This document shows, in pieces, positions 1 through 11,355 of a DNA stretch of 64,000 nt. The stretch covers positions 381,040-445,039 of the forward strand of contig CAJJCY010000002.1 of the NCBI GenBank assembly GCA_905182865.1, given 5' to 3'. The position numbers were made by a program, and so were the translations under genes. The notes beneath the pieces are model-generated. The model had not been told where the DNA came from. It worked only from the letters and a program-made list of their open reading frames with translations, and did not search any database. The DNA is from an uncultured SAR324 cluster bacterium. Its GTDB lineage: Bacteria > SAR324 > NAC60-12. The first letter of the stretch is position 1. Each line of letters begins with the position of its first letter.

Positions 1-583
1 GAATTAAACTACTAGCAATATTTTTTTGAGTTTCTAATGTCAGGTTGTCACTAATACCAATGAAGTTTAGTTTTTTAAATTTAAATGACTTGATTTATTT
101 TTTAATAAGATTTACTTGGTGTCTTTTTAATTTGGTTTCATAGTCTTTGATATAATATTCATGATTACCACTTATAAATAAAATTGGTTTTTTTATATTT
201 TTTAATATTTCTAAATCATCTAAATCAAAAGAACTAGAATCAATAAAATCTCCACCTATTAGCAATAAATCAAATTCCAGATCTTTAATTTTTAAAAGAA
301 TCTTCTCCAGGTGTTTTTTGGAATTTGATCCCAAATGTGTATCACTAATAAACATTAGTCTAATTTCTCCATCCACTTTAGAAGAAAGAATCTTTATACT
401 TTTCAGATTAATCAACCTACCATTAATTAAACTGTAAACAGTTATTATAATGATTGACAAAATACAGATCACTCCTAAAGCAGGGGGAGTTATTGAGTAA
501 AAAGTGTCTACTAATAATCCTAGATTAACTACCCAAAAACTAATAAAACCTATTCCCATTCCTTCATGAACAAATAATTTCAA
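1..583 (-). pseudogene. metallophosphoesterase, interrupted by an in-frame stop and cut by the window edge
   Basis: Calcineurin-like phosphoesterase. The first 60 or so residues are hydrophobic (two membrane segments), followed by the metal-binding blocks SDTHLG (about residue 80), GGDFID and SGNHEYY, which is the order D-x-H / GD / GNHE of this superfamily. Reading on the minus strand the frame ends at a TAA (95-97), yet the same frame continues past it with family-like sequence (KLNFIGISDN) to the window edge, so this is a nonsense codon inside the gene, not a natural end. Membrane-anchored relatives often hydrolyse UDP-diacylglucosamine-like lipids or are of unknown substrate; the substrate cannot be told here. 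The gene is AT-rich like its surroundings. It is either a recent pseudogene or carries a base error. Confidence 0.75.
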
Positions 584-879
584 GGGGGTAAATGTATTAT
601 GAGATTTAAAATAGAAAATTATTATGAAATAAAATATGACTGTGAAAAGAAGTGACGAAAGTTTAAAAATACTTTCTTTAAATCTCTAAGAATTGGTTTA
701 ACTAACTCGGATAGACATAAATCAGGAATGTAACAAAAAAAATAACAATATAAAAAATTGATTGTCGAAAATTAATCATAAATCAGTCAAATCTACTCTA
801 CCTTTGATTTCCTGTGAGATACACAAGCCCCAGAAATAATTTCTAGATAATCAATTATTACAAGAATTGGTAAAGCTGT
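584..879. other. AT-rich intergenic stretch
   Basis: No coding frame with a recognisable product on either strand. It separates the phosphoesterase from the end of the giant repeat lipoprotein gene. Nothing specific is seen. Confidence 0.6.
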
Positions 880-949
880 CTAGAGTTGACTGACTGAGAA
901 GATTTAGTGGGGGGTTACTTACAGGAGATGATGTGGTTGGTTTTAGGAG
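880..949. repeat. dispersed intergenic repeat, copy 1
   Basis: G-rich element with the core AGTGGGGGGTTACTTACAGG followed by GATGATGTGGTTGGTTTTAG. It ends right at the stop codon of the repeat lipoprotein. Near-identical copies lie at 10545-10615 (at the stop codon of the MORN gene) and 57140-57203, and a partial one at 10485-10516. Confidence 0.8.
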
Positions 950-1830
950 TTATTCACTGAAGGTGACTCCGTTGATATCAGTTGTAATTGTTGAAGTCGA
1001 ATTATTCCAAGATGAACCATTGTCAGTAGATCTCCGGATCACTCCTGAAGACCCAACTGCCACGAAGGCATTGTTCCCGAAGGTGACTCCATTGAGATGG
1101 CTTGAAGTTCCAGAAGTCGAATTATTCCAAGTAGAACCATTGTCAGTAGATCTAACGATCTTTCCACTTTGTCCAACTGCCACGAAGGTATTGTTCCCGA
1201 AGGTGACTCCTTTGAGATATCTTGTAGTTCCAGAAGTCGAATTATCAAAAGATGTCCCATTGTCAGTTGATCTCACAATTTTTCCTGATTGACCAACTGC
1301 CACAAAGGTATTGTTTCCGAAGGTGACTCCATTGAGATTATATGAACTAGATGCTGGGAGACCAGAGTTCGCATTATTCCAATTCGAACCATTGTTTGTT
1401 GATCTCACAATTTTTCCTGATAGACCAACTGCCACAGAAGGTATTGTTCCCGAAGGTGACTCCATTGAGATGACTTGATAGATTGGCCAGAGTTCGCACT
1501 ATTCCAATTCCAACCATTGTTTGTTGATCTCACAATTCTTCCTAATTACCAACTGCCACAGAACGAGCTATTGTTCCCGAAGGTGACTCCATTGATATCA
1601 CTTGTAATTCTAGAAGTCGAATTATTCCAAGATGAAGCATTGTCAGTAGATCTAACGATCTTTCCACTTGCTCCAACTGCCACGAAGGTATCGTTCCCGT
1701 AGGTGACTCCATAGAGATCAGTTAAAATTTGACAAGTCTCATTATCCCAAGATGTGCCATTGTCAATAGATCTAACTTCCTTTCCATATTTACCAGCTCC
1801 CACAAATACTCCTGAAATTGGGGAGGAGGA
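950..1830 (-). repeat. tandem propeller-type repeats of the giant lipoprotein C-terminus
   Basis: Units of about 40 residues repeat GVTFGNNTFVAVGxSGKIVRS followed by TDNGSSWNNSTS. The aromatic/Asn-Gly pattern resembles the Ycf48-like and sialidase-type (Asp-box, SxDxGxxW) blades of beta-propellers: each unit carries STDNGxxW. Between about 1466 and 1545 the frame is lost and regained. Confidence 0.75.
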
Positions 1831-2239
1831 GGGGTAGGAGGAAGTTTTATACCCACTTGAATCATCATACTGACTACTCAGAGGGTTCCCTAATACGTCT
1901 TTTGCTCCAGTTGTCACTCTAACTTTGTAAGTAGTGTCATATGAGAGATTGTCATATGGATTTAGTGTAAATGTCTGGTTGAAATTAGAATTAGAAGCAG
2001 TTGGTTCTGAAGACATTCTAACACAACTACTGAAGTTGTCAGAAGACACCCGTATGGATCCTGCACAGTATGTGTCGGATGTGTTAGTTGTAATATAACT
2101 GGGCCCCATATAGCGGGAATCGAATTTCACTATGATGTTACCAGTAACTGGTAAACATCTGCCGGTAAACGGTGAGGTTAACACGGTGGATCCATCAGTA
2201 AATTGCAAGGATGATACTGATGGTGCTTTTGTATCAACC

Positions 2240-5200
2240 ACATAATACGAAGAGAGTATTTCCCAATGCCAGAATTACCCTTGATATCGTTATAACTATT
2301 GTTCAGCGTAAGTCTCTCGCTGAGACAATTGTGTATCGTCGATCGGAGTGAAGGTTCCGGTCCAGGTGATGTTGTCGCTGCTGGTCATATTATCGAGATC
2401 CACATTGGGATGCGTATATGTCAGCACTGGAGAAGGAAACAACCGGCTCCGAGAATACCACCGTTAGCGTTGCGTTGTCACAGGGCTTGAGCGCAGGGGT
2501 ACCAGAATAAGGGGATACTATTATAAGTGGTGCCCTGTGTAACAGAGAAAGTGAAGGAACTTGCAGTGGGACGTAGAGTGTCAACCTCATAGTTTGCTGA
2601 TGTAGCCACAGTGCCCGGATTACCAACGGTGTCGGTCCAACTATTGCCCAGCGAAATCGTGTTGCTAGCATCTTCCAGTATTGCGTTGGTTGGCGTGAAG
2701 ATTCCTGTCCAGGTGATGTTGTCGCTACTGGTCATATTGAGTGTGAGCACTCCATTGTCAGCCGTGATGTCGTCATCACTGGAGAAGGAAGCAACCGGCT
2801 CCGGGAAAACCACCGTTAGCTCGCGGTTTGGCCGTACAAGAGCAATGATCTAGAGAGAGTTAAGGATGGGCTCCCCATTAGTAGAAGGATCGTTATCATC
2901 AACCATATAGTTCGGACTTGTCGCCGCAGTGCCAGGATTATTCTCGACTGTCGGTATAACTTAGTGCCCAGCGAAAGTGTATTGGTCCCAATCTTCCGTA
3001 TTGGGAAAGGTCGGTGTGAAGGTTGAAGACCATGTTATGTTGTCGCTGCTGGTCATTGCCGCGAGCGTCCCAGACGGAGTAGTTCCGTTATCCAGGGGGG
3101 GAACCGTGATGTCGTCAGCACTGGAGAAGCCAACAACCGCCTCTGAGAAACTCAGCGTTACCGTCGCAGTGTCACCGGACTGGAAAAGGTAATCAGTGAA
3201 ACTAAAGGTGCCAGAAGGAGCCAGGGTCTCAACCTCATAGTTCGAAGTTGCTTCGCAGCAGGGCCATTATTACCGGCGAGGTCGGTATAACTATTAATGC
3301 CCAGCGAAAGCGTGTTGCTCGCAACTTCCGTATCGACGTTTGGCGTGAAGGTTCCAGTCCAGTTGATCCGTTGTCGCTGCTGGTCATTGAAGGGAGCGAC
3401 CCATTGGGATTCGTGATGTCGGCAGCAGCGAAGAGTCTAACCGCCTCTGAGAAACCCAGTCTTACCGTCGCGTTATCACCGATCGTGAGCAATGCATCAT
3501 CGATAGTGAAGTTGTCCACCCTCGGTGCCTCGGTATCCACCATGTAGCTATTAGTTGGACGACACCGCGCTGTGTGTGAGAGTGGCATTGTTACCGGCCG
3601 GATCACTGATCGTGCCATTATTCAAGGCAAGGGCATTAGCCCCGATGCTGATGCCATCGGTGTCATTATCTCCAGCCTGGATCGTGTATTTGAAAACCTT
3701 GGTTGTGCTCCCACTGCCTGAAGAAGTATAATCCGCCGTATGGTTGTCTTCGCCAACAGCCAGGGTTAGTTGCGGTGTATCCGTTACTGGCGACATTTTC
3801 ACTGAAAGTGACTGTCGCTGATACCACGTCTGTAGGATGATTCAGAAAGTCGTTCAGCTTACCCGTCCCACTGGTTATCGCCACGCTGCTTACAGTCGGA
3901 GGTGTTGTGTCCACCTTGTAGCTAGAGTTGTTCGTCACCGTGCTGTGATTGAGGTTAGTAGCATTGTTACCGGCCGCATCCCTAATAGTACTACCAGTAG
4001 GCAAGGCAAGGGCATTAGCCCCGATGCTGATGCCATTGGTGTCAGTCTCTCCAGCCTGGATCGTGTATTGGAACACCAGCGTTGTGCTATTGTCGCCTGA
4101 CGTATATGTCGCCGTCTGGTTGTCGCTGCACCACAGCAAGGGTGAGGGTTGGATTGCCGCTTGCGTTGTCAATGATGACCGACTCTCTGAAAATGACTGA
4201 CAATGTTAACACGTCTCCACCGGCGGCATCGGAAGCATTCAGAAAATTGTTCTGCATACCCGTACCTCTGGTTATTTCCACACTGCTCACAGTAGGAGCC
4301 CAGGTCTCAACCTCATAGTTTGCAGTTGTTGCTGAAGGACCTGCATTACCGGCGAGGTCTGTATAACTGCTTGAGCCCAGCGAAAAACTGTTGCTAGCAA
4401 CTTCCGTATTGGCGGTTGGCGTGAAGGTTCCAGTCCAGGTGATGTTGTCGCTGCTGGTCATTGACGGTAGCGACCCATTGGGATTTGTGATGTCGGCAGC
4501 AATGAATTCTATAACTACCTCTGAGAAACCCAGATTTACCGTAGCGTTATCTCCGATCTTAAGCGCCGTGTCGGAGAGAGTGAAGTTGTCCACCCTCGGT
4601 GCCTCGGTATCCACCATGTAGCTATTATTGTCCGATACTGCGCTGTGCGTGAGAATAGCATTGTTTTCGGCCAGATCCCTGATCGTGCCACTGTTCAAGG
4701 CAAGGGCATTGGCCCTGATACTGATGCCATCGGTGTCATTATCTCCAGTCTGGATCGTGTATGTGAAAACCAGCGGAGCATTACCGGTGCCTGAAGCATA
4801 CGTCGCCGTCCGGTTGTCGCTCGCCGACAGCCAGAGTCAGTTGCGGTGTTCCCGTTTTATTCACAACTTCACTGAAAGTGACTGTCGCTGATACCACATC
4901 TGGAACATTCAGAAAGTTGTTCTGAATACCCGCACCGGTTATCGCCACACTGCCGCTTATCGACGGTGGCGTTCTGTCGTAAGTGAAAGAGGTACCTGTA
5001 TTTACCGTAGCGGCATTGCCGGCGGCATCGGAAACATTGGTCGTCAGTGTGTAATTGTCTCCGTCAGTCAGGTCATATAAGATGCCGGGAGCAAAAGTCA
5101 CTGAAGTGGAATTGTCGGAGACCGTACCAGTATAATTTGTACCATTACAGGGCGACGGTGACTGTCTGGCCGTTCTCGGCACCACTGGTTACAACGGTGA

Positions 5201-8200
5201 CGGTGCCGACGGAGTTGTCCTCCGTGGCATTAAGATAAGTACCCCAACCGGCAGTAACGCTGGAAATGGTCGGGACCAGCGTATCGATTGCATAGTTTGC
5301 AGTTGTTTCCGCAGTGCCTGCATTACCGGCGAGGTCGGTATAACTAGTGGCCAGCGAAAGCGTGTTGTTAGCTTCTTCCGTATTGGCGGTCGGCGTGAAG
5401 GTTCCAGTCCAGGTGATGTTGTCGCTGCTGGTCATTGACGGTAGCGACCCATTGGGATTCGTGATGTCGGCAGCAATGAATTCTATAACTACCTCTGAGA
5501 AACCCAGCGTTACCGTAGCGTTATCTCCGATCTTAAGCGCCGTGTCGGAGAGAGTGAAGTTGTCCACCCTCGGTGCCTCGGTATCCACCATGTAGCTATT
5601 ATTGTCCGATACTGCGCTGTGTGTGAGAGTGGCATTGTTACCGGCCAGATCCCTGATCGTGCCACTATTCAAGGCAAGGGCATTGGCCCTGATACTGATG
5701 CCATCGGTGTCATTATCTCCAGTCTGGATCGTGTATGTGAAAACCAGCGGAGCATTACCGGTGCCTGAAGCATACGTCGCCGTCCGGTTGTCGTGCCTAC
5801 AGCCAGGGTCAGTTGCGGTGTACCAGTTACTGGTACATTTTCACTGAAAGTGACTGTCACTGAGACATTGTCTCCAGCATTCAGCAAGTTGTTCTGAATA
5901 CCCGTCGCACTGGTTATCGCCACGCCGCTTACAGTTGGAGGTGTGGTGTCGCCGGTCACTGCTAAATTGCTAGTTGCGGCACTGGTGTTGCCGGCAAGGT
6001 CGGTTTCCCTGACGTTGAACTGGTACGTGGTGCCGTTGGCCACCGTGGCACTGTAGCTCCAGCTGGTCCCGGATACAGTTGCTGCTCCGAGTTCGGTGCT
6101 GCTGTTGTATACCTTCACACTTGATCCAGATTCGTTGGTCCCGGAAAGAACAAGCGCAGTATCATCCGTAGTGTCGCCACTCGTCAGCGCTCCCTTACCG
6201 TGCCTACGTCATCGGTCGCTGCAGTGAAGTTCGCCGTTGGTGCGGCGGTGTCGCCGGTCACTGCTAAATTGCTAGTTGCGGCACTGGTGTTGCCGGCAAG
6301 GTCGGTTTCCCTGACGTTGAACTGATACGTGGTGCCGTTGGCCACAGTGGCACTGTAGCTCCAGCTGGTCCCGGATACTGTTGCTGCTCCGAGTTCAGTG
6401 CTGCCGTTGTATACCTTCACACTTGATCCAGATTCGTTGGTCCCGGAAAGAACAAGCGCAGTATCATCCGTAGTGTTACCACTCGTAAGAGCTCCCGTTA
6501 CCGTGCCCTCGTCATCGTTCGCTTTAGTGAAGTTCGCCGTTGGCGCGGTAGTGTCCACCTTGTAGCTAGCGTTGTCCGACACTGCGCTGTGTGTGAGAGT
6601 AGCATTGTTACCGGCCGCATCCCTAATCGTGCCACTATTCAAAGCAATGGCATTAGCCCCGATGCTGATGCCATTGGAGTCTGTCTCTCCCGCCTGGATC
6701 GTGTATTGGAACACCAGCGTTGTGCTATTGTTGCCTGACGTATATGTCGCCGTCCGATTGTCCGCCCCAACAACCAGGGTCAGTTGCGGTGTATTCGTTA
6801 CAAGCACATTTTCACTGAAAGTGGATGTCACTGAGACATTGTCTCCGGCATTCAGCAAGTTGTTCTGAATACCCGTTGCACTACTGATCACTATGCTGCT
6901 CATCGTTGGCGCCGTGGTGTTAACGGTTACTGTGAAGTCGCTTGTTGCGGCACTGGTGTTTCCCGCAAGATCTGTTTCCCTGACGTTAAACTCATACGTG
7001 GTTACGTTGGCCACAGTTGCACTGTAGCTCCAGCTGGTTCCGGATACAGTTGCATTATCAAGCTCGGTGGTGCTGTTGTATACCTTCACACTTGATCCAG
7101 ATTCGTTGGTCCCAGAAAGAACAAGAGCAGTATCATCCGTAGTGTCGCCACTAGTCAGCGCTCCCGTTACCGTGCCTACATCATCAGTTGCTGCAGGGAA
7201 GTTTGCCGTTGGCGCCGTGGTGTCCACCTTGTAGCTAGCGTTGTCCGACACTGCATTGTGTGTGAGAGTGGCATTGTTACCAGCCGCATCCCTAATCGTG
7301 CCACTATTCAAGGCAAGGGCATTGGCCCTGATACTGATGCCATCGATGTCATTATCTCCAGCCTGTATCGTGTATGTGAAAACCAGCGTGAGCATTACCG
7401 GTGCCTGAAGCATAAGTCGCCGTCCGGTTGTCGTCACCAACAGCAAGGGTAAGTTGCGGTGTTCCTGTTTTATTCACAACTTCACTGAAAGTTACTGTCA
7501 CCGAGACATTGTCTCCGGCATTCAGAAAGTTGTTCTGAATACCCGTTGCACTACTGATCACTATGCTGCTCACTGAAGGCGCCAGGGTATCAACCTCATA
7601 GTTTGCAGTTGTTGCCGAAGGGCCTGGATTACCTGCGGTGTCGGTGTAACTCGTTGCCAGCGAAAGCTCATTGCTCTGTATCTTCCGTCTCCGGTGGTTG
7701 GCGTGAAGGTCCCGGACCAGGTGATGTTGTCTGAACTGGTCATGGTTGCGAGCGTCCCATTGTCAACCGTTACGTCGTCATCACTGGAGAAGGAAGCCAC
7801 CGACTCTGAGAAAACCAGCGTTACCGTCGCGTTATCACCGGCCTTAAGCGCGATGTCGGAGAGCGTGAAGGAGTTCACAGAAGGAGCCAGGGTATCAACC
7901 TCATAGTTCGCAGTTGTCGCCGCAGGTCCCGCATTACCAACGATGTCGGTATAACTGGTGGCCAAAGAAAGCGTATTGCTCGCACCTTCCGTATCGGCGG
8001 TCGGCGTGAAGGTTCCAGTCCAGGTGATGTTGTCGCTGCTGGTCATGGTTGCGAGCGTCCCATTGTCAGCCGTTATATCTGCATCACTGGAGAAGGAAGC
8101 AACCGCTTCTGAGAAAACTAGGGTTACCGCCGAGTTATCGCCTGCCTTAAGCGCCGTGTCGGAGAGCCCGAATGAACTTACAGAAGGATTGATATCATCA

Positions 8201-8500
8201 ATCATATAGTTCGCAGATTGTCGCCGCAGTGCCAGTATTTCCTGCGGTGTCGGTATAACTAGTGTCCAGCGTAAAACTAGTTGGACCAATCTTCCGTATT
8301 GCGGTTGGCGTGAAGATTCCTTGCCAGGTGATGTTGTTGTTGCTGGTCATTGCCGCGAGGTTCCCATTGTCAACCGTGATGTCGTCAGCACTGGAGAAGT
8401 TAGCAACCACCTCTGAGAAAACCAGGTATACCACAGCGTTGTCACCGGTCTTGAGCTCTGTATCAGAGAAAATGAAGGCGCTTACATAAGGTGCAGTTGT
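2240..8500 (-). repeat. tandem Ig-like domain repeats
   Basis: At least three interleaved repeat types are visible. Type A: LKxGDNATVTLxFSE...SSDNITWTGTFTPTxxTE...LAGNAGxAxTTANYxxDT. Type B: GIQNNxLNAGDNVSVTVTFSE...TPQLTLAVG...TIQAGDNDTDGISIGAN...RDAAGNNATLTHSAVSDN. Type C: GALTSGDTTDDTALVLSGTN...GTSWSYSATVANGTTYQFNV. They resemble bacterial Ig-like domains (Big_12/Big_13-type and SWM-type). At DNA level the stretches near 4.32-4.79 kb and 5.29-5.77 kb are nearly identical, as are those near 5.95-6.2, 6.25-6.5 and 6.93-7.2 kb, which indicates recent tandem duplication. Confidence 0.8.
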
Positions 8501-9399
8501 ATCAACAGTAAAGGAACTCATATTTAACGTTACAGAATTACCAGCAGTATCAGTAACAGTAACTGTGCAGTTTGAGTGAGTCCCATCATTCAAGGAAACC
8601 AAAGTAATTGTTGTATTTCCATTAATAGCTGATGTAGTAACTGAAGAACAGGATCCTCCATATGTGATGGTTCCTGCCTGATCAGAAGAGAACGTGTATT
8701 CTGGGGTAGAGTTGTTAGTTAGAGTTGTTACTGCAGTTACTTCTGCAAGTGTTGCTGCAGTTGAATCTACTACAAATGATGTTATTGTTATTGAATCACT
8801 AACATACCCTGAAGCATTGGTAACTTTAATTGTACAATCAGAATAAGTCCCATCATTTAACGAATTTAACGTGATGCGATTATTTCCAGAGGTTGCTGAT
8901 GTAGTACTTGAAGAACAGGATCCTCCATATGTGATGGTTCCTGCCTGATCAGAAGAGAATGTGTAATTTGGGGTAGAGTCGTTAGTTGGAGTTGTTACTA
9001 CAGTTACTTCTGCAATAGTTGGTGAAGTTGGATCTTCGACAATAAATGATGAAAGTGTTAGTGAGCCGATTAACCAAGGTCCTTCAGTATCAACAGTAAT
9101 AGTACAATCTGAATATGTTCCATTACTTAGAGGGTCTAAAGTAATTTTATTATTTCCTTGGCTTGCAACTGTTGTACTTGAAGAACATAACCCTCCGTAT
9201 GTAATATTACCAGCTACATTAGAAGAGAAAGTATAATCTGGTGTGTTGTCTGTTGTTAGATAAGGGACTGCAGTTACTTCTTTAAGGGCTAAAGTAAATA
9301 AGGTTGATCATCAGAATTCTCAGATTTATAACCTTCCTCGCATGAATTGACGACTATGCTTAAAGTTATGAACAGATAAATAAATAGAAAATTTTTCAT

Positions 9400-9633
9400 T
9401 TTTCTAAACTACTTTAATTTTGGGCGTTTGTTTCATAAGTCATAATCAAGTATTGAAAAATCATCTTTTTGGAAAATATTATAGAATAGTTTATCTTTAT
9501 ATATAGACATTTGCTTATAATTAATTTTTTGGGGTATTTCTAGCTTAAACTATATTATTTGTGGATGACTGAGATAGATTTATTTCAAAACATATAAGGG
9601 ATCGAATTATTAACATTTTTATTCTTGCTTTTT
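9400..9633. other. AT-rich intergenic region upstream of the giant lipoprotein
   Basis: No gene seen. It must contain the promoter of the minus-strand lipoprotein gene; no confident -35/-10 pair can be singled out in such AT-rich sequence. Confidence 0.4.
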
Positions 9634-10332
9634 TCAGAAAGCAAGACCAATTCCTGCCAAATATAGATTTCCAGAATCATTGAAACTACTCCAATAAATA
9701 GCGGTTGATTCAGATTCTAAATCTAAATATGCATACTTGATATATTGATAACCTAACAATATTTCAAAAATTCCATATTCGACCCCGAAAATACTAAAAT
9801 GTCCGTAGCCAAATACATTTGTTGAGTTGTATTTTTGACTATCACTTGTTGTTCCGATAAATTTTCCACTGTAAACTGCACTACTACCGAGAGTAAGAGT
9901 ATACTCATCACCGAAGGTATATGAGAGGTCTATCATTGTATTTTCTAGATCAACTGATTTATCAGGATGACTCGTCTTATTTTTAAAAACTGATTGTCCA
10001 ATCCCTACACCATCCCAAATTATTGAAGAAATTGAACTGGTAGCTTCTTGAAAATCTGAAGAATATGTACCTGTTAAATACCTAAATCTAATCTTTGAAG
10101 GATATTTTATATTCTGGGAATCTTTTGATCGGGAACCTTTTGATTGGTAACCTTTTGATTGGTAATCATTTGATATACCTGATGATTTTTTTGAACTTGA
10201 ATGTGGATAAAGTGGACTAATATTAGTGCTTTTTCCTTTAAAATCAAACATGCTTTTAGCAAAAACGAAACTAAAACTATTACTTAAAATTAATAAAGTA
10301 AACAGAACAATTCCGAATTTCAAATAAAACAT
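9634..10332 (-). CDS. secreted outer-membrane barrel-like protein
   Basis: 232 residues, intact. A cleavable signal peptide is clear (MFYLKF, hydrophobic core, then FVFAKS). After a low-complexity Ser/Lys segment with three short SKG-type repeats (residues about 45-75) the rest alternates polar and hydrophobic residues, with aromatic residues in short strands, and the protein ends in ...LYLAGIGLAF, a C-terminal Phe typical of barrels assembled by the BAM machinery. No family is recognised. It lies between the giant lipoprotein and the MORN gene, all on the minus strand, in the accessory block. Function unknown. Confidence 0.65.
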   Translation of the reverse strand: MFYLKFGIVLFTLLILSNSFSFVFAKSMFDFKGKSTNISPLYPHSSSKKSSGISNDYQSKGYQSKGSRSKDSQNIKYPSKIRFRYLTGTYSSDFQEATSSISSIIWDGVGIGQSVFKNKTSHPDKSVDLENTMIDLSYTFGDEYTLTLGSSAVYSGKFIGTTSDSQKYNSTNVFGYGHFSIFGVEYGIFEILLGYQYIKYAYLDLESESTAIYWSSFNDSGNLYLAGIGLAF

Positions 10333-10437
10333 CTTGTATCAATAAAGCAACTGAAGTTTTTAGCACTTTATTTTACTAGCACAATCTAGTCCTTAATTTC
10401 TCAAATTTATAAAAATTTTCATCTTCAATCGTAAAAC

Positions 10438-10615
10438 CAGAATTGTTGATAATGTTTGTATTGATTGCCTGGTGGGAGTTAATCAGAAGAAATGATGTGG
10501 TTAGTTTTAGGGGGGGTACAAGAGTGTGGTGATTTTACTTGGAGTTGTGTCTGACTGTTAAAAATTAGTGGGGGCTACTCACAGGGGGATGATGGGGTTG
10601 GTTTTGAGTGATTAC
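10438..10615. repeat. dispersed intergenic repeats, copy 2 and a partial copy
   Basis: 10545-10615 matches the element at 880-949 (core AATTAGTGGGGGCTACTCAC then GATGATGGGGTTGGTTTT) and again abuts a stop codon, that of the MORN gene. 10485-10516 is a partial copy. A separate 30-base motif at about 10440-10470 (CAGAATTGTTGATAATGT...) recurs at about 11220-11250. Confidence 0.75.
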
Positions 10616-11068
10616 TTACTGAAACTTTCCATTTACCCACTTTCCAAGGGTTTTCCCGTTTTTGCTGTATTTTGTTCCGATCCAAGGACTCCCACCTTTC
10701 CATTTCCCCACATACCTTTCACCATTAGAATATGTGTGTGTTCCTTGACCATTTGGTTTCCTATTTTTAATTTCCCCAAAATATTTTCCATCCTTTTCCT
10801 CGTCACCATCCTCATACCATCCCACTATACTATTCCTATTAATAAAGAACAAAACCCCATTTTGTATTTTCGTCCCTTTACCTTTAACCTTCTCTAAAAT
10901 CCTCTCACATTCTTTCTTGACCACCTCAAACATTTCGTTACCAGTCAACTTTTTCTCTGTCATTGTTTGGAGAACACATTGACCTATACTTTCATATTTC
11001 GATGTGGACTGACCAAACAGAGGAAAAGAAAGAAGAATGATTGAGAGGAATATGAGTAGGTGTTTCAT
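10616..11068 (-). CDS. secreted MORN-repeat protein
   Basis: 150 residues with a signal peptide (MKHLLIFLSIILLS...LFGQ). The C-terminal half carries two to three MORN-type repeats: GKYFGEIKNRKPNGQGTHTY, then GERYVGKWKGG and a degenerate copy ending GKWVNGKF. MORN repeats are beta-hairpins that bind lipids or proteins; the partner cannot be predicted. The N-terminal part (residues 25-70) is a charged helix of unknown role. The gene sits in the AT-rich block and has a dispersed repeat directly after its stop codon, as does the giant lipoprotein. Confidence 0.75.
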   Translation of the reverse strand: MKHLLIFLSIILLSFPLFGQSTSKYESIGQCVLQTMTEKKLTGNEMFEVVKKECERILEKVKGKGTKIQNGVLFFINRNSIVGWYEDGDEEKDGKYFGEIKNRKPNGQGTHTYSNGERYVGKWKGGSPWIGTKYSKNGKTLGKWVNGKFQ

Positions 11069-11355
11069 AAGGTTTCCTAATTAGTTGATTATTCGGAAAC
11101 TATATATAACATTAATCGGTTTGTTTTACAATGTGTGTGGAATTATATTTGGTAATGTTACTGTTGGAGAGTCACTAGAAGGGAAGGTTGTGGAAGGAAT
11201 ATGCGCCAGAATTGATGGATGCAGAATTATTGATAATGTATGTGTTGATTATTAATTGATTTAAATTAATCTTCCGAAATTGGATAGTTTATGGTTCAAT
11301 GAGGGAAATGTTATAGAAAAAAATTTGTATTTAACAATTTAACTAGCAAACAATC

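Larger units (their letters stand above)
950..9399 (-). pseudogene. giant repeat lipoprotein (Ig-like domains plus propeller-type repeats), multiply frameshifted
   Basis: One ancestral gene of about 8.4 kb can be followed down the minus strand through many frame changes. It starts at 9399 with a lipoprotein signal peptide (hydrophobic stretch, then VVNSC with the lipid Cys at residue 20 and acidic residues after it). A frame break at about 9290 is followed by three repeats of the type TPDYTFSSDQAGTITYGG (8500-9290), then a long series of Ig-like repeats (2240-8500), and finally about ten propeller-like repeats (950-1830) with the motif GVTFGNNTFVAVG. Expected location: outer-membrane lipid anchor, surface exposed; role probably adhesion, by inference. 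Breaks occur about every 300-700 bases. In-frame pieces retain clean family sequence, so the gene is either very recently inactivated or mis-sequenced; near-identical repeats make such a locus hard to assemble. Confidence 0.8.

Noticed and set aside
95-97. TAA in the metallophosphoesterase as recoding
   Set aside because: TAA is not known as a recoded codon in such bacteria; mutation or base error is simpler.
933-1702. Plus-strand open frames across the propeller repeats (repeated LFPKVTPL-type peptide)
   Set aside because: They are the antisense of the GVTFGNN repeats; no start context or family, while the minus strand gives clean propeller blades.
2240-8500. Regular spaced repeats suggesting a CRISPR array
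   Set aside because: Units are about 300 bases, coding on the minus strand for Ig-like domains; no short direct repeats with unique spacers and no cas genes.
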